From Candidatus Zixiibacteriota bacterium (GTDB taxonomy: Bacteria; RBG-13-66-14; B26-G2; WVWN01), in the NCBI GenBank assembly GCA_030613505.1, contig JAUWLW010000040.1:1-26683 (forward strand): a stretch of DNA of 26,683 nt, given 5' to 3'. This document shows positions 1 to 8,962 of this stretch, piece by piece (position 1 is the stretch's first letter; the number at the start of each line of letters is the position of its first letter). Made by a program: the position numbers and the translations under genes. Below the pieces are notes generated by a model, which had not been told where the DNA came from, did not search any database, and was given only the letters and a program-made list of their open reading frames with translations.

Positions 1-76
1 CAAAACAGCTTTAGCTCGGCGCCGTTTTAAATTGAAATTCTTGGCGTTTACGCTTGCGCCGGCGGCCAGTAATAAC

Positions 77-105
77 TTGACAGCGGCACTTGGCTCTGGT
101 ATTCT
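77..105 (+). promoter_or_regulatory. Sigma70-type promoter for the giant TPR gene and nadK
   Basis: An exact TTGACA -35 box lies at 77-82. A 17-bp spacer leads to TATTCT at 100-105, which matches the -10 consensus at four of six positions and is preceded by TG plus one base (97-99), an extended -10. The expected start is near 112, giving a leader of about 62 nt to the ATG at 174. The leader carries an AGAGGG ribosome binding site at 163-168, five bases before the ATG. Bases 1-76 show nothing recognisable. Confidence 0.7.
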
Positions 106-173
106 GTAATATTAAGTAGGTATTCATTAAACAAATAAATCGTCGCCACAGCCTATCAACGAAGAGGGCTAAT

Positions 174-3100
174 ATGAAGGCAACGAAACGGATTACGCTG
201 TTCACGCTCGCGGCCGCGCTCGTCGCGGCCTCGGCCGCCGCCCCGGCGTTCGGCCAGTCCGAGATGGAGATCCGCAACCGCGCGCTGGAGTCCTTCGAGG
301 AGGGAATGAAGCTCTTCGAGGCCAGCAAGTTCGCGCGCGCCGTCGCCGTGTTCGAGGAGGCGCTCGAGTTCTTCGACTCCATCGGCGACGTCGAGGGCGT
401 CGCTCGCGCCAACAACATCCTCGGCTCGGTATACGAGGTCCAGGGTGAGTTCGACGAGGCCATAGGCTTCTACCAAAAAGCGCTGAACGACTTCGCGGCC
501 TTGAAGGACAACGCCGGCCTGGCGCTGGTCAACAAAAACCTCGGCTCCACCTACCAGGCCAAGGAGCAGTACGACCAGGCGCTCACCTACTACGACGAGT
601 CGTACGGCCTCTATAAAAAGGCCGCCGACGTCACCGGCCAGGCGCGTGCCCAGGCCGCCATCGGCTCGATCTACTTCGCGCGCGGCGAGTACGAGCTGGC
701 GCTGAAGGCGTACGAGGAGGCCGCCGCCAAATACGCCGGCGCCGCCGACGAGAAGATGAAGGGCCGGATGTACCTCGAGGCCGGCCAAATCGTCCTGGAC
801 AAGGGCGAGGTGGACCGGGCGCTCGACTACTTCCGCAAGGGCCTCTCCATCTACGGCAAGCTCGGCGTACGCGAGGGCGAGGCCGAGGGCGAGATGCTCG
901 TAGGCCGCGTTTACCTGGAGAAGAAGGACTACGCCGGCGCGCAGTCCCAATTCGAGAAAGCCCGCGAGCTCTACACCAAGCTCGGCAAGCAGGACGGCAT
1001 CGCGCGCTGTTTGAAGTACTCCGCCGACGCCCTCCGCGCCCAGGGCGACGCCGCCAATTCGCTGAGGTACTACGAACAGGCGCTGTCCATAACGCGGCGC
1101 CTGGCCGATTGGGAGGGGACCGCCGAAATCCTGAATTCCATGGGCCTCGTCTACGCCCACGCCATGAAGAACTACCGCAAGGCGGCCATATACTTCAACG
1201 ACGCCATCAAGCAGTACCGCGAGATAAAGAACCAGACCGGCGCGGCCGACGCGGCCCACAACGTCGGCTACGCGTACGAGATGCAGGCCGACTACCGGTC
1301 CGCCCTCGAGTCGTACAACGAGGCGCTGCGCATCCGTCAGGCCCTCGGCCACAAGGGCAACGTTGCCGATACCACCATCGCTATCGCCCGCGTCTACAAG
1401 ACCACCGGCGAATACCCCAAGGCGCTGCAGACGTACGAGCAGGCGTTGGACATCGTAAAGGGGCTGAAGGACAACGCCCGCCTCGCCAAGGTTACGTGGG
1501 AGATAGGGACCATTCAGGTGCGCCAGGGTCAGCTGGTGGAGGCGCGCAAGTCGCTCGAGCGCGCGCTGTCCATCTACGAGGGCGAGAACATGACGGCGGA
1601 AGTGGCCGGCGTCCAGCGCGACCTCGGCGTGGCCCTCCAGATATTGGGCGACCAGGACGGCGCGTTGTCCCTCTTCGAGCAGTCGTCCCAGAACTTCGGC
1701 CGGGAGGGCGACGAGACGGGCAAGGCGCTCTCCCAGATGAAGGTCGGCGACATCAAGTTCGACCGCGGCCAGTACGGCGAAGCGCTCAGCAATTACACCG
1801 GCGCGTTGGATACCTTCCGCCGAACCGAGGACCGCACGAACGTCGGGCAGGCGCTCAACGCCGTGGGCAAGGTCAACACCGCCCAGGGCGATTTCGACCA
1901 GGCCAATAGCGCGTTCAACGAGGCGCTGGCGACGAACCGCCTGCTGCAGAACGAACTCGGCGTGGCGCAGACCATGGCCAACGTGGGCCGTATGCACTAC
2001 GCCAAGGGCGACTACAACTCCGCGGCCCGCTATCTGGACGAGGCGCTGCGCATCAACCGCGCCCAGGACTACAAGCTCGGCGTCGCGGAAGTGGAGAACG
2101 ACCTGGGCCTGACGTACGTCGCCAAAGAAGACTACGATACCGCGCTTCACTACTTCGACGACGCGCTCGCGGCCTATTCCGCGATAAACGACCAACTGGG
2201 CAAGGCCCGGACGCTGATGAACCTCGGCGCCGCCCACATGGCGAAGCGCGACTACCAGAACGCGTCCGCCAAGTTCTCGGAGGCGCTGAATATCTACCGG
2301 ACCGTCAAGGACCCCGCGGGCGAGGGGGCCGCGGCCGCGGCGCTGGGCGACGTGAAGTATCGCCAGGGGAACTACGACGGCGCCCAGGAGGATTACAAGG
2401 CCGCGTTGAGCGCGATGAATAAGGCCGGCAACACCAAAGACGTACCGTCGGTCTACAATCGCATGGGGGTCGCGTTCGTCGCCGCCGGCGAACAAAAGAA
2501 AGCTCTCGCGCGGTTCGACAAAGCCCTCGAGTACGAACGCGCGGCGAATACCAAGGCCGAGATAGCCGAGACGTCGGTTTACAAAGGCCAGGCCCACCTC
2601 GAGCTGGGCGAGTACGACTTCGCCAACCAGGCCTTCGGCGAGGCCCTCAGCACTTATACGTCCCTGGGAGACAAGAACGGCCAGGCGGAGGCCACTTTCG
2701 GCCGGGCTAAAGGGCTGCGGGCCCAGGAGAAAAACGACCAGGCGCTTAAAGATTTCGACGCCGCGCTCGAGCTCTTCCGCGGCGCCCGCAACCAGATGCG
2801 TACCGCCGACGCCGGCATCGAGATCGGCGCCATTCAGTTCGAGAAGGGGCAGCACAAAGAGGCTATACGCTCCTTCAGCGAGTCGCTACGCATCTACCGG
2901 ACGCTCAACATCGAGAAGGGGTCCGCGCTGGCGATGAACTGGATCGGGCGCGTATACGTCGTCCTTAAGCAGCCGGACAGCGGCCTGAAGTATCACAATG
3001 ACGCGCTGGCGCTGTATCAACAGGTGCAGGATAAGATGGGCGTAGCCGAGACCCAATACTACGTCGGCGAAGCCCAGGAGACCAAAGAGGCGTTGGACGA

Positions 3101-5606
3101 CGCGCTGTCCGCTTACAAGTCGGCGCTCGCCGGCTTCACCGGCCTCAACGAGGTGCACTGGACGGCGCGCACCCACCGCCGCCTCGGCGCCACCTACGAG
3201 AAGCAGGGAAATCTCAGCCAGTCGCAGGCCGAGTTCCAACAGGCGCTGGACGGCTTCACCGAGACCAAAGACGACCTCGCGGCGGCGGATACCGCGGTGG
3301 ACCTGGCTCGGGTCCGGTATCGCGCCGGCAACGCCGACGACGCTCTCGCGAGTTACAAGAAGGCCGAATCGATTTATAAAAAGCTCAACGATAACGCGGG
3401 CCAGGGATACTGCGAGCTTCAGATGGGCATCATCGCCTACGACCGCTACGACTACAAGAACGCCGAGAAGAACTTCGACCTCGGCCTTCAGTTCTACACC
3501 GCCGCCGGCGACGACGTGGGCCAGAGCCGGGTCTTGATCCGGCGCTCGACGCTGTTCGAGGCCGAGCTCCTCTTCGACCGGGCGGTGGAGGATGCCAGGA
3601 AGGCCCAGGCCCTCGCCGAGCGCGCCGGCGAGAACGCGTACGTCGCGATGGGGCTGAACGCGCTGGGCCGGGCGGAACGCCGGAAGGGCAACGCCGACGC
3701 GGCGCTAGCCGCGCACGCCCAGGCGCTGGAGACGTACCGGGAGCTGCACGACCAGCTCGGCATTGGCGAGTCGCAGCGCCAGCTGGCTCAGGCGCGGCTG
3801 GCCTCGGGCGACATCCGAACCGCCGCCCGCGAGTTCAACGAGGCGCTCCGCATCTTCAACGCCTTGAACGACGAGGCCGGCAAAGCGCGGGCGCTCGTCG
3901 GCCTGGGCGAAGTGTTCCTCGCCCAGGGCGATACCGCGACCGCGGCGAAATATTTCGGCGAAGCGGAGGCCATATACAAGACCGGCAAGATAGGCGCCGG
4001 TAAGGGTGACTTTTACTACAGCCTCGGCTTGACGCTGGCCGCCCAGGACGACTACGCCGGCGCGGTCCAGCGGTACGACAACGCGCTGGAGGTTTTCCGC
4101 GCTACGCTTCGGCCGATGGCGGAGGGCGACGCGTTGCGGGCCAAAGGGCTCGCCCAGGCCGAGCTGGGCCAATACGAGGTCGCGGCCAAGTCGTTGAGCG
4201 AGGCCGTAAGAGTCCAAAAGAAAATACAGAACACGCCCGCCGTAGCGCGGCTCTACGTCGACCTTGGCCAGCTCGCGCTACGGCAGGGAGCGCTTTCGAA
4301 GGCGGAGAAGAACTTCACCACCGCGCTCGGGACGGCGACACCCCTCAACGACAGGGGCTTCACCGCCGAGATTAAAAACCACCTCGGCTACACTAACGAG
4401 CTCATCGGCGTATCCAGGATAAGCCCCCGCGTCGCCGCCGAGGACCCCACTTATTTCCAGAAAGCGAAGACGCTGTACAACGAAGCGCTGGGCGCGTACC
4501 GCTCGCTCGACGATAAAGCCGGCGTCGCGACGTCGTTGAATCATCTCGGCTCGGCGCAAGCGCGGCTCGGCGAAGCGGAAGCGGCGAAGACGGGCCAGGC
4601 TGAGGCGCTGGCGTTGTGGCGCGAGCTCAGGCGGCAGGAGGAGGTAGCGCGCTCGCTCGTTTACCTAGGCGCTGCTAACTACGAGCTGGGCGATTACAAG
4701 GAATCCAACAAAGTGCTGACGGAGGCGCTGCGCATCTGGCGCCGCGAGGCCAAGAAGAACGAAGAGGGGACTACGCTGCGGATGATAGGCCGGGCGTTGG
4801 GCGCCCAGGAGAACTACCGCAGCGCGTTGAAATACTGCGACGACGCGCTGCCCCTCTTGACGGAGGCCAAGAACCAGAAGGAAATCGGCGAGACTAACTA
4901 CGACGCCGGCGTCTACCGCCAGGCGCTGAAGGAATACGGCGAAGCCGACTCGTCGTACAACAAGGCCAAGCAGGCTTTCGCCGCGGCCGAGGACGAGGAA
5001 GGCCAGCCGCGGTGCCTGCGCAAGCTGGGCGACGTGTACACGGCGCAGCGCCAGTACGACAAGGCCAAGACCAGCTACACGCAGGCCGTCGAGGCTTATA
5101 AACCCCTCAAGAAGTATACCTCCGACCTGGCCTACTGTTACCGCGCGCTGGGCGACGCCGAGTTCAACACCGCCAACCTGGCCGCCGCCGCGGCGGCCTA
5201 TAAGAACGCGTATAGCACGTACTCCAAATTGGACGATAAGGAAAATATCGCTTTGTCGGCGAACAAGCAGGGTTTGGTGGAGGCCGGCTTCGGAAAGTTC
5301 GAGGCCGCCGAGGCCAAGCACAACGAGGCGCTGAGCATATACCAGGGCCTGCGGGATGACCGCGGCCGGGCCGACGCCCTCTACAATTTGGGGCACGTCG
5401 ACGAGAATACGCAACAACTCAAAGCGGCTATGAAGAAGTACGAGGAGGCTCTGGCGCTCTACAAGTCGGTCCGTGCCGCGCTCGAGGTAGCGAATACGTT
5501 GAACAAGTTGGGGCTCCTCTACAATCGAACCGGCGACACGGAGAAGGGTCGGTCGTACTTGGACCAGTCGCAGCAGCTCTTGCGTTCCATACGGGCCGGC
5601 CGCTGA
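174..5606 (+). CDS. Giant exported tetratricopeptide-repeat (TPR) protein, 1810 aa
   Basis: The N terminus is a classic Sec signal peptide: basic KATKR, a hydrophobic Ala-rich stretch to about residue 27, and a likely cleavage after AFG before QSEME. Everything after that is tandem TPR units with a period near 40 residues, of the long-helix type in which A-x-A/N-x-x-x-x-LG, then Y-x-x-x-G-x-Y/F-x-x-A, then Y-x-x-A-L recur; about 44 units fit the length. One insertion, near the ISPRVAAEDP segment (about residue 1420), breaks the rhythm. No catalytic domain, second membrane helix, coiled coil or C-terminal anchor is visible. TPR arrays bind proteins or peptides, so an extracytoplasmic scaffold or binding role is inferred; the partner is unknown. 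nadK follows 13 bp later and should share the transcript. The ATG at 174 is supported by the signal peptide and the AGAGGG site. The reading frame is intact throughout. Confidence 0.93.
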   Translation: MKATKRITLFTLAAALVAASAAAPAFGQSEMEIRNRALESFEEGMKLFEASKFARAVAVFEEALEFFDSIGDVEGVARANNILGSVYEVQGEFDEAIGFYQKALNDFAALKDNAGLALVNKNLGSTYQAKEQYDQALTYYDESYGLYKKAADVTGQARAQAAIGSIYFARGEYELALKAYEEAAAKYAGAADEKMKGRMYLEAGQIVLDKGEVDRALDYFRKGLSIYGKLGVREGEAEGEMLVGRVYLEKKDYAGAQSQFEKARELYTKLGKQDGIARCLKYSADALRAQGDAANSLRYYEQALSITRRLADWEGTAEILNSMGLVYAHAMKNYRKAAIYFNDAIKQYREIKNQTGAADAAHNVGYAYEMQADYRSALESYNEALRIRQALGHKGNVADTTIAIARVYKTTGEYPKALQTYEQALDIVKGLKDNARLAKVTWEIGTIQVRQGQLVEARKSLERALSIYEGENMTAEVAGVQRDLGVALQILGDQDGALSLFEQSSQNFGREGDETGKALSQMKVGDIKFDRGQYGEALSNYTGALDTFRRTEDRTNVGQALNAVGKVNTAQGDFDQANSAFNEALATNRLLQNELGVAQTMANVGRMHYAKGDYNSAARYLDEALRINRAQDYKLGVAEVENDLGLTYVAKEDYDTALHYFDDALAAYSAINDQLGKARTLMNLGAAHMAKRDYQNASAKFSEALNIYRTVKDPAGEGAAAAALGDVKYRQGNYDGAQEDYKAALSAMNKAGNTKDVPSVYNRMGVAFVAAGEQKKALARFDKALEYERAANTKAEIAETSVYKGQAHLELGEYDFANQAFGEALSTYTSLGDKNGQAEATFGRAKGLRAQEKNDQALKDFDAALELFRGARNQMRTADAGIEIGAIQFEKGQHKEAIRSFSESLRIYRTLNIEKGSALAMNWIGRVYVVLKQPDSGLKYHNDALALYQQVQDKMGVAETQYYVGEAQETKEALDDALSAYKSALAGFTGLNEVHWTARTHRRLGATYEKQGNLSQSQAEFQQALDGFTETKDDLAAADTAVDLARVRYRAGNADDALASYKKAESIYKKLNDNAGQGYCELQMGIIAYDRYDYKNAEKNFDLGLQFYTAAGDDVGQSRVLIRRSTLFEAELLFDRAVEDARKAQALAERAGENAYVAMGLNALGRAERRKGNADAALAAHAQALETYRELHDQLGIGESQRQLAQARLASGDIRTAAREFNEALRIFNALNDEAGKARALVGLGEVFLAQGDTATAAKYFGEAEAIYKTGKIGAGKGDFYYSLGLTLAAQDDYAGAVQRYDNALEVFRATLRPMAEGDALRAKGLAQAELGQYEVAAKSLSEAVRVQKKIQNTPAVARLYVDLGQLALRQGALSKAEKNFTTALGTATPLNDRGFTAEIKNHLGYTNELIGVSRISPRVAAEDPTYFQKAKTLYNEALGAYRSLDDKAGVATSLNHLGSAQARLGEAEAAKTGQAEALALWRELRRQEEVARSLVYLGAANYELGDYKESNKVLTEALRIWRREAKKNEEGTTLRMIGRALGAQENYRSALKYCDDALPLLTEAKNQKEIGETNYDAGVYRQALKEYGEADSSYNKAKQAFAAAEDEEGQPRCLRKLGDVYTAQRQYDKAKTSYTQAVEAYKPLKKYTSDLAYCYRALGDAEFNTANLAAAAAAYKNAYSTYSKLDDKENIALSANKQGLVEAGFGKFEAAEAKHNEALSIYQGLRDDRGRADALYNLGHVDENTQQLKAAMKKYEEALALYKSVRAALEVANTLNKLGLLYNRTGDTEKGRSYLDQSQQLLRSIRAGR

Positions 5607-5619
5607 CGCCGGGAGACCG

Positions 5620-6528
5620 ATGGCAGGTACGGACAGCTATATTTTCGGCATCGTTGCCAACTGGAAGCAGAAGGACGCCGTCAACGGCGTAGCCTCCTGT
5701 TTGGAGGCGCTCGAGAAGCGCGGCCAGCGGTACGTCATCGAGGAGCGGACCGCCGTTTGGGGAAACTTGAAGGGCGACCGGGTGGCCATAACCGAGATGG
5801 GGAAGGCGTGTGACCTCGTCATCTCTTTCGGCGGCGACGGGACGTTGCTTTCCGTAGGACGGGTGGTGGCCGCCAACGAGGTGCCGGTCCTGGCCGTGAA
5901 CCTCGGCGGCCTCGGCTTCCTCTCCGAGATGGACATCAGCCTGATGGAGACCGCCGTCGACGCCATCTTGACCGACCGGTTCCTCGTCGAAAGCCGCATG
6001 TTGCTCTCCATCCGGCTCGAGCGATCGGACGGCGAAACGGAGCGCGACATACTAGCGGTTAACGACCTCGTCCTGGGACCCAAGGCTATCTCCCGCATCG
6101 TAATCGTGAACGCCTACATCCACCGCGAGTGCCTCTTCTCGTACCGGGGCGACGGCATCATCGCCGCGACGCCCACCGGCTCGACGGCCTATTCGCTGTC
6201 CGCCGGCGGCCCCATCGTCGACCCGCGCGTGGACGTACTGTTATTGACGCCGATATGCGCCCACTCGCTCACGGTGCGGCCCCTTATCATCCCGCCCACG
6301 CTCGAGGTGGGCATTGAACTCCGGATGCGGGGTAAAGAGGAGGCGGTGATGACGGTGGACGGCCAGGCCACCTACACCCTCGCCGAGGACGACCGCGTCT
6401 ACGTCACGCGCGCCAAAAAGCGCCTCCGCCTCATACGTCTGGAGGAGAAGGACTTCTACAAACTTCTACGGGAGAAATTGGGGTGGGGAATCCAGGAGTA
6501 TGTCCCCGAGCCGCGCGGCGAAGGATAG
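5620..6528 (+). CDS. nadK: NAD kinase
   Basis: A 302-residue cytoplasmic enzyme that phosphorylates NAD at the adenosine 2'-hydroxyl to make NADP. Diagnostic motifs are present: GGDGT at 71-75 with the catalytic Asp73, the N-D pair at 148-149 where the family has N-E or N-D, and the glycine-rich TPTGSTAYSLSAGGP stretch at 184-198. A TVDGQ segment follows near the C terminus. Length is normal for bacterial NadK (about 290-305). The ATG at 5620 follows a GGGAGA site at 5611-5616, only 13 bp after the TPR gene, so the two are probably cotranscribed. A functional link with the TPR protein is not implied by the sequence. Confidence 0.96.
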   Translation: MAGTDSYIFGIVANWKQKDAVNGVASCLEALEKRGQRYVIEERTAVWGNLKGDRVAITEMGKACDLVISFGGDGTLLSVGRVVAANEVPVLAVNLGGLGFLSEMDISLMETAVDAILTDRFLVESRMLLSIRLERSDGETERDILAVNDLVLGPKAISRIVIVNAYIHRECLFSYRGDGIIAATPTGSTAYSLSAGGPIVDPRVDVLLLTPICAHSLTVRPLIIPPTLEVGIELRMRGKEEAVMTVDGQATYTLAEDDRVYVTRAKKRLRLIRLEEKDFYKLLREKLGWGIQEYVPEPRGEG

Positions 6529-6555
6529 GACGAAACGTTACTACAGTATCAGTAA

Positions 6556-6574
6556 GGCCGGCTACGCGCCGGCC
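6556..6574. terminator. Hairpin between convergent nadK and the STT3-like gene
   Basis: A perfect 7-bp inverted repeat, GGCCGGC (6556-6562) and GCCGGCC (6568-6574), encloses a 5-nt loop and overlaps the stop codon of the minus-strand gene. Reading rightward, a T5 run follows six bases later (6581-6585), so it may act as an imperfect terminator for nadK. Leftward there is no T run. Placement between convergent genes fits a shared terminator, but the U tract is displaced. Confidence 0.4.
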
Positions 6575-8919
6575 ATAACTTTTTCCGTCAGGCGTATCCG
6601 CTCCAGGTTTTCCGGGTCGTCCGGATCGAGCTCGTACGCGCGGCGGTATTCCCTTAGCGCCGCCTCGTACGACCCGGTCGAGAAGTAGTACGACCCCATG
6701 TAGGTATGGGCCGTAGCGTTGTCGGGGTCGACGACCAACGCCCGTCGGAAATGGGGGCCGGCTTCGTCGTAGCGTTGGAGTTGTGCCAGGCAATAGCCGA
6801 GTCGTAATTCCGCGTCTTCGTAGTCGCGGTGGAGGCTGAGAGCGATGCCGAACTGCGCCGCCGCGTCCGACCACCGTTTCGAACGCTCCAGCGCCAGGCC
6901 CCGGTTGTAATGATCGCCCGCGCGTTCGATAGCGGCCACAACCTCCCGAAGGTGCTCGCGCGACGGCAACCCGGGAAAGAGGGAATTGTCGAAGTAGGGA
7001 TGGTAGCGCCTGGCGACGTAGCCGCCGTACGGCCGCCCGACCTCGAAGACGCGGAAGGTGTACGTTTCGTGGATGATACGGAAGCGCGTCAGCGACTCGG
7101 GGTGGAATTGCATCATCATGCCCACGGCGTCGGCCGGGGGGTGAGGCGTGGCGGCGAAGTACCGATCGCCCGGCGGCTGGTACACCAGGAAGACGGGGGC
7201 GTTGAAGACGACGTACGATACGCGCCACCGGCGGCAAAGGTCGTAGAACTCGTCCTCGGGTCCCACGTACCCGCGCGAGGTTTCAACGATCTTTGTCCTG
7301 ATGTACGGTACCTCGTACATGGGGTGGAGCGCCACCGGGCGCTCGCTCCAATACATTATCGACGCGCTCAGGCCGAATTGGCCGAGTAAGGCCGAACCCG
7401 CCGGCGTACGGTCTTTCAACCAGAAGAAAATCTCGTTGTCGCTTTTGCCGTAATCCCACAATGGGTCTTCCTTCTTCGGCAGCAACTCGAGCAGGCGCCG
7501 CGGAGCGCTGGGCCGGCTGTAATTCGTCGCCCAATAAAATTGGAACGCTAAAAGCCCCGCGACCAACGCCGCGGCGACGGCTTTGGTCCACGGCCGGCGG
7601 GCCCTCGCCGCCGGGAGCGTCGCCCATAACGCCGCCCAGGGCGCAAAGAAAATGGTCAGCCGGACCAGAAGCCAATATAGAAAGGCCGTGGCGACGGTCA
7701 TCGCCGCCGGGAAGAACGGCGCCCCTCCGACCGGCGTTTTCCTCCGCCGTAAGTACTTCCCGTAAGACCAGAAGAAGACCGCCGTCGCTACCGGGAGGAG
7801 GGGGCCGTATTCGATGAGGGCGCGCTTCAGCGTCGTCGTGTCGTACGGGCCCATCCAGAATATGCGCGCGTCGACCGGCAGCCGCGTCGGGTCGTCGGGG
7901 TGCACGCCCGCCAGCCGCAGCTTGGCCCAGATCAACGCGTACGCGTGGCCGTAGGCGCCGGACCCGACGGCCAGCAGCGATAAAGCCACCAGCGCCGTCG
8001 CCGACCCGGCCAATGCCAACCTCCAGCGGACGGTCGCCGGCTGCCGCACCATCCCCCACGCCGCCAAGGCCGCCGCCGCGGCGACGGTGGGGGACCAAAG
8101 GACGCCTTTCACGAAGAGCGGTTTGTTGAGGACCGCTGCGGCCGCGGTCCCCACGAGGAACGCGACTCCTATATGACCGTACAGGCCCCGCCGGCCGAAG
8201 AACGCCGCGAGGAACACGACTACCAGGAGCATGTTGGCGTAAAACTGGGCCATATGCCAGCAGCTCAGCGCGTAGAGGACGCACGCGCCCAGCGACGCGG
8301 CGACAGCGATTCTCTTGCCGCGGCCGTTCGGCTTTTCCTCCAGAAGCAGCCAAACCAGCGCCGACGCGGCCAGCAGCGCCGGCGTAGCGAAATCTTCGCG
8401 CAGGTAGTTCCCGGCGGCGCGGAGAAACGTCGGGAGGCACGTGGCGTAGAGGGCGGTGGCGGCCCAAGCCGGCCACGGCCGCCGGAACATTACCCAGAAT
8501 AATAGGAACGCCGCGGGGACGTACGCCGCGGCGTAGAAGGCCATGAAGTACCGGAGGTACGCGTAGCGGTCGGCCGGACCGAACACGTCGTTCCATAGCT
8601 TATAGCTCAAGCCGACGGCGTAGTCCGGCAGCGGCATTATCATCTCGTCGCGCGGAAAGCCCTCCGGCCACTGGACCATCGGGTCCGAACGCGGCAGCGC
8701 CCGGCCCGTCATGACCATTTCCGCGTACCGGAACCGAACCAGCGATTCCGAATACATCTCGTTGGTTTTGGGGGTGAGTTTAAAGACGAGGTCGACGCGG
8801 GCGGCGGCTACGGCGACCAAGGCGAGCGCCGTGGCGGCGAGGATTATACCCGGCCGGCGCGCGGCCGCGGCCCAGAGCGAGCGGGCCCGCGAAACGACGA
8901 GGGAAGGGAGGGCCGCCAT
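6562..8919 (-). CDS. Polytopic membrane protein, STT3/GT-C glycosyltransferase-like, with C-terminal TPRs
   Basis: 785 residues. Residues 1-465 hold about 10-12 hydrophobic helices. The segment DPLWDYGKSDNEIFFWLKDR (485-504), followed by TPAGSALL, resembles the region just after the membrane domain of archaeal/bacterial STT3 (N-E-x-x-x-W-L-K-x-x-TP-x-x-S-V). The large soluble domain, about 490-655, would face the periplasm. Residues 667-775 form about three TPRs (RWSDAAAQFGIALSLH, RYDEAGPHFRRALVVDPDN, SYEAALREYRRAYELDPDD). STT3 enzymes transfer lipid-linked glycans to Asn, but the WWDYG signature expected after the TP-x-x-S stretch is replaced here by GQFGLSAS, so oligosaccharyltransferase activity is doubtful; another GT-C polyprenyl-phosphate sugar transferase or an acceptor-binding homologue is possible. 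The start is uncertain: no ribosome binding site precedes the ATG, and a terminator ends seven bases upstream. Confidence 0.7.
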   Translation of the reverse strand: MAALPSLVVSRARSLWAAAARRPGIILAATALALVAVAAARVDLVFKLTPKTNEMYSESLVRFRYAEMVMTGRALPRSDPMVQWPEGFPRDEMIMPLPDYAVGLSYKLWNDVFGPADRYAYLRYFMAFYAAAYVPAAFLLFWVMFRRPWPAWAATALYATCLPTFLRAAGNYLREDFATPALLAASALVWLLLEEKPNGRGKRIAVAASLGACVLYALSCWHMAQFYANMLLVVVFLAAFFGRRGLYGHIGVAFLVGTAAAAVLNKPLFVKGVLWSPTVAAAAALAAWGMVRQPATVRWRLALAGSATALVALSLLAVGSGAYGHAYALIWAKLRLAGVHPDDPTRLPVDARIFWMGPYDTTTLKRALIEYGPLLPVATAVFFWSYGKYLRRRKTPVGGAPFFPAAMTVATAFLYWLLVRLTIFFAPWAALWATLPAARARRPWTKAVAAALVAGLLAFQFYWATNYSRPSAPRRLLELLPKKEDPLWDYGKSDNEIFFWLKDRTPAGSALLGQFGLSASIMYWSERPVALHPMYEVPYIRTKIVETSRGYVGPEDEFYDLCRRWRVSYVVFNAPVFLVYQPPGDRYFAATPHPPADAVGMMMQFHPESLTRFRIIHETYTFRVFEVGRPYGGYVARRYHPYFDNSLFPGLPSREHLREVVAAIERAGDHYNRGLALERSKRWSDAAAQFGIALSLHRDYEDAELRLGYCLAQLQRYDEAGPHFRRALVVDPDNATAHTYMGSYYFSTGSYEAALREYRRAYELDPDDPENLERIRLTEKVMAGA

Positions 8920-8925
8920 AGGCTT

Positions 8926-8950
8926 AAAAAAAGCCCCCGCCGCCGGGGGC
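8926..8950 (-). terminator. Rho-independent terminator of the fab operon
   Basis: On the minus strand GCCCCCG and CGGGGGC (plus positions 8944-8950 and 8933-8939) form a 7-bp GC stem around a 4-nt loop. Seven consecutive U residues follow directly (plus A run 8926-8932). It lies 13 bp after the acyl-CoA dehydrogenase stop and is the only textbook terminator downstream of the nine-gene operon. Confidence 0.92.
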
Positions 8951-8962
8951 CTACTGCGGCCG

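Noticed and set aside
156-2855. An 899-codon open frame on the minus strand opposite the giant TPR gene
   Set aside because: It is a shadow of GC-rich, repetitive coding sequence. Its translation is low-complexity Val/Leu/Arg-rich and matches no family, while the plus strand has a signal peptide and regular TPRs.
7283-8596. 437-codon alternative minus-strand frame inside the STT3-like gene
   Set aside because: It is an Arg/Gly-rich shadow frame; the chosen frame has regular membrane helices and TPRs.
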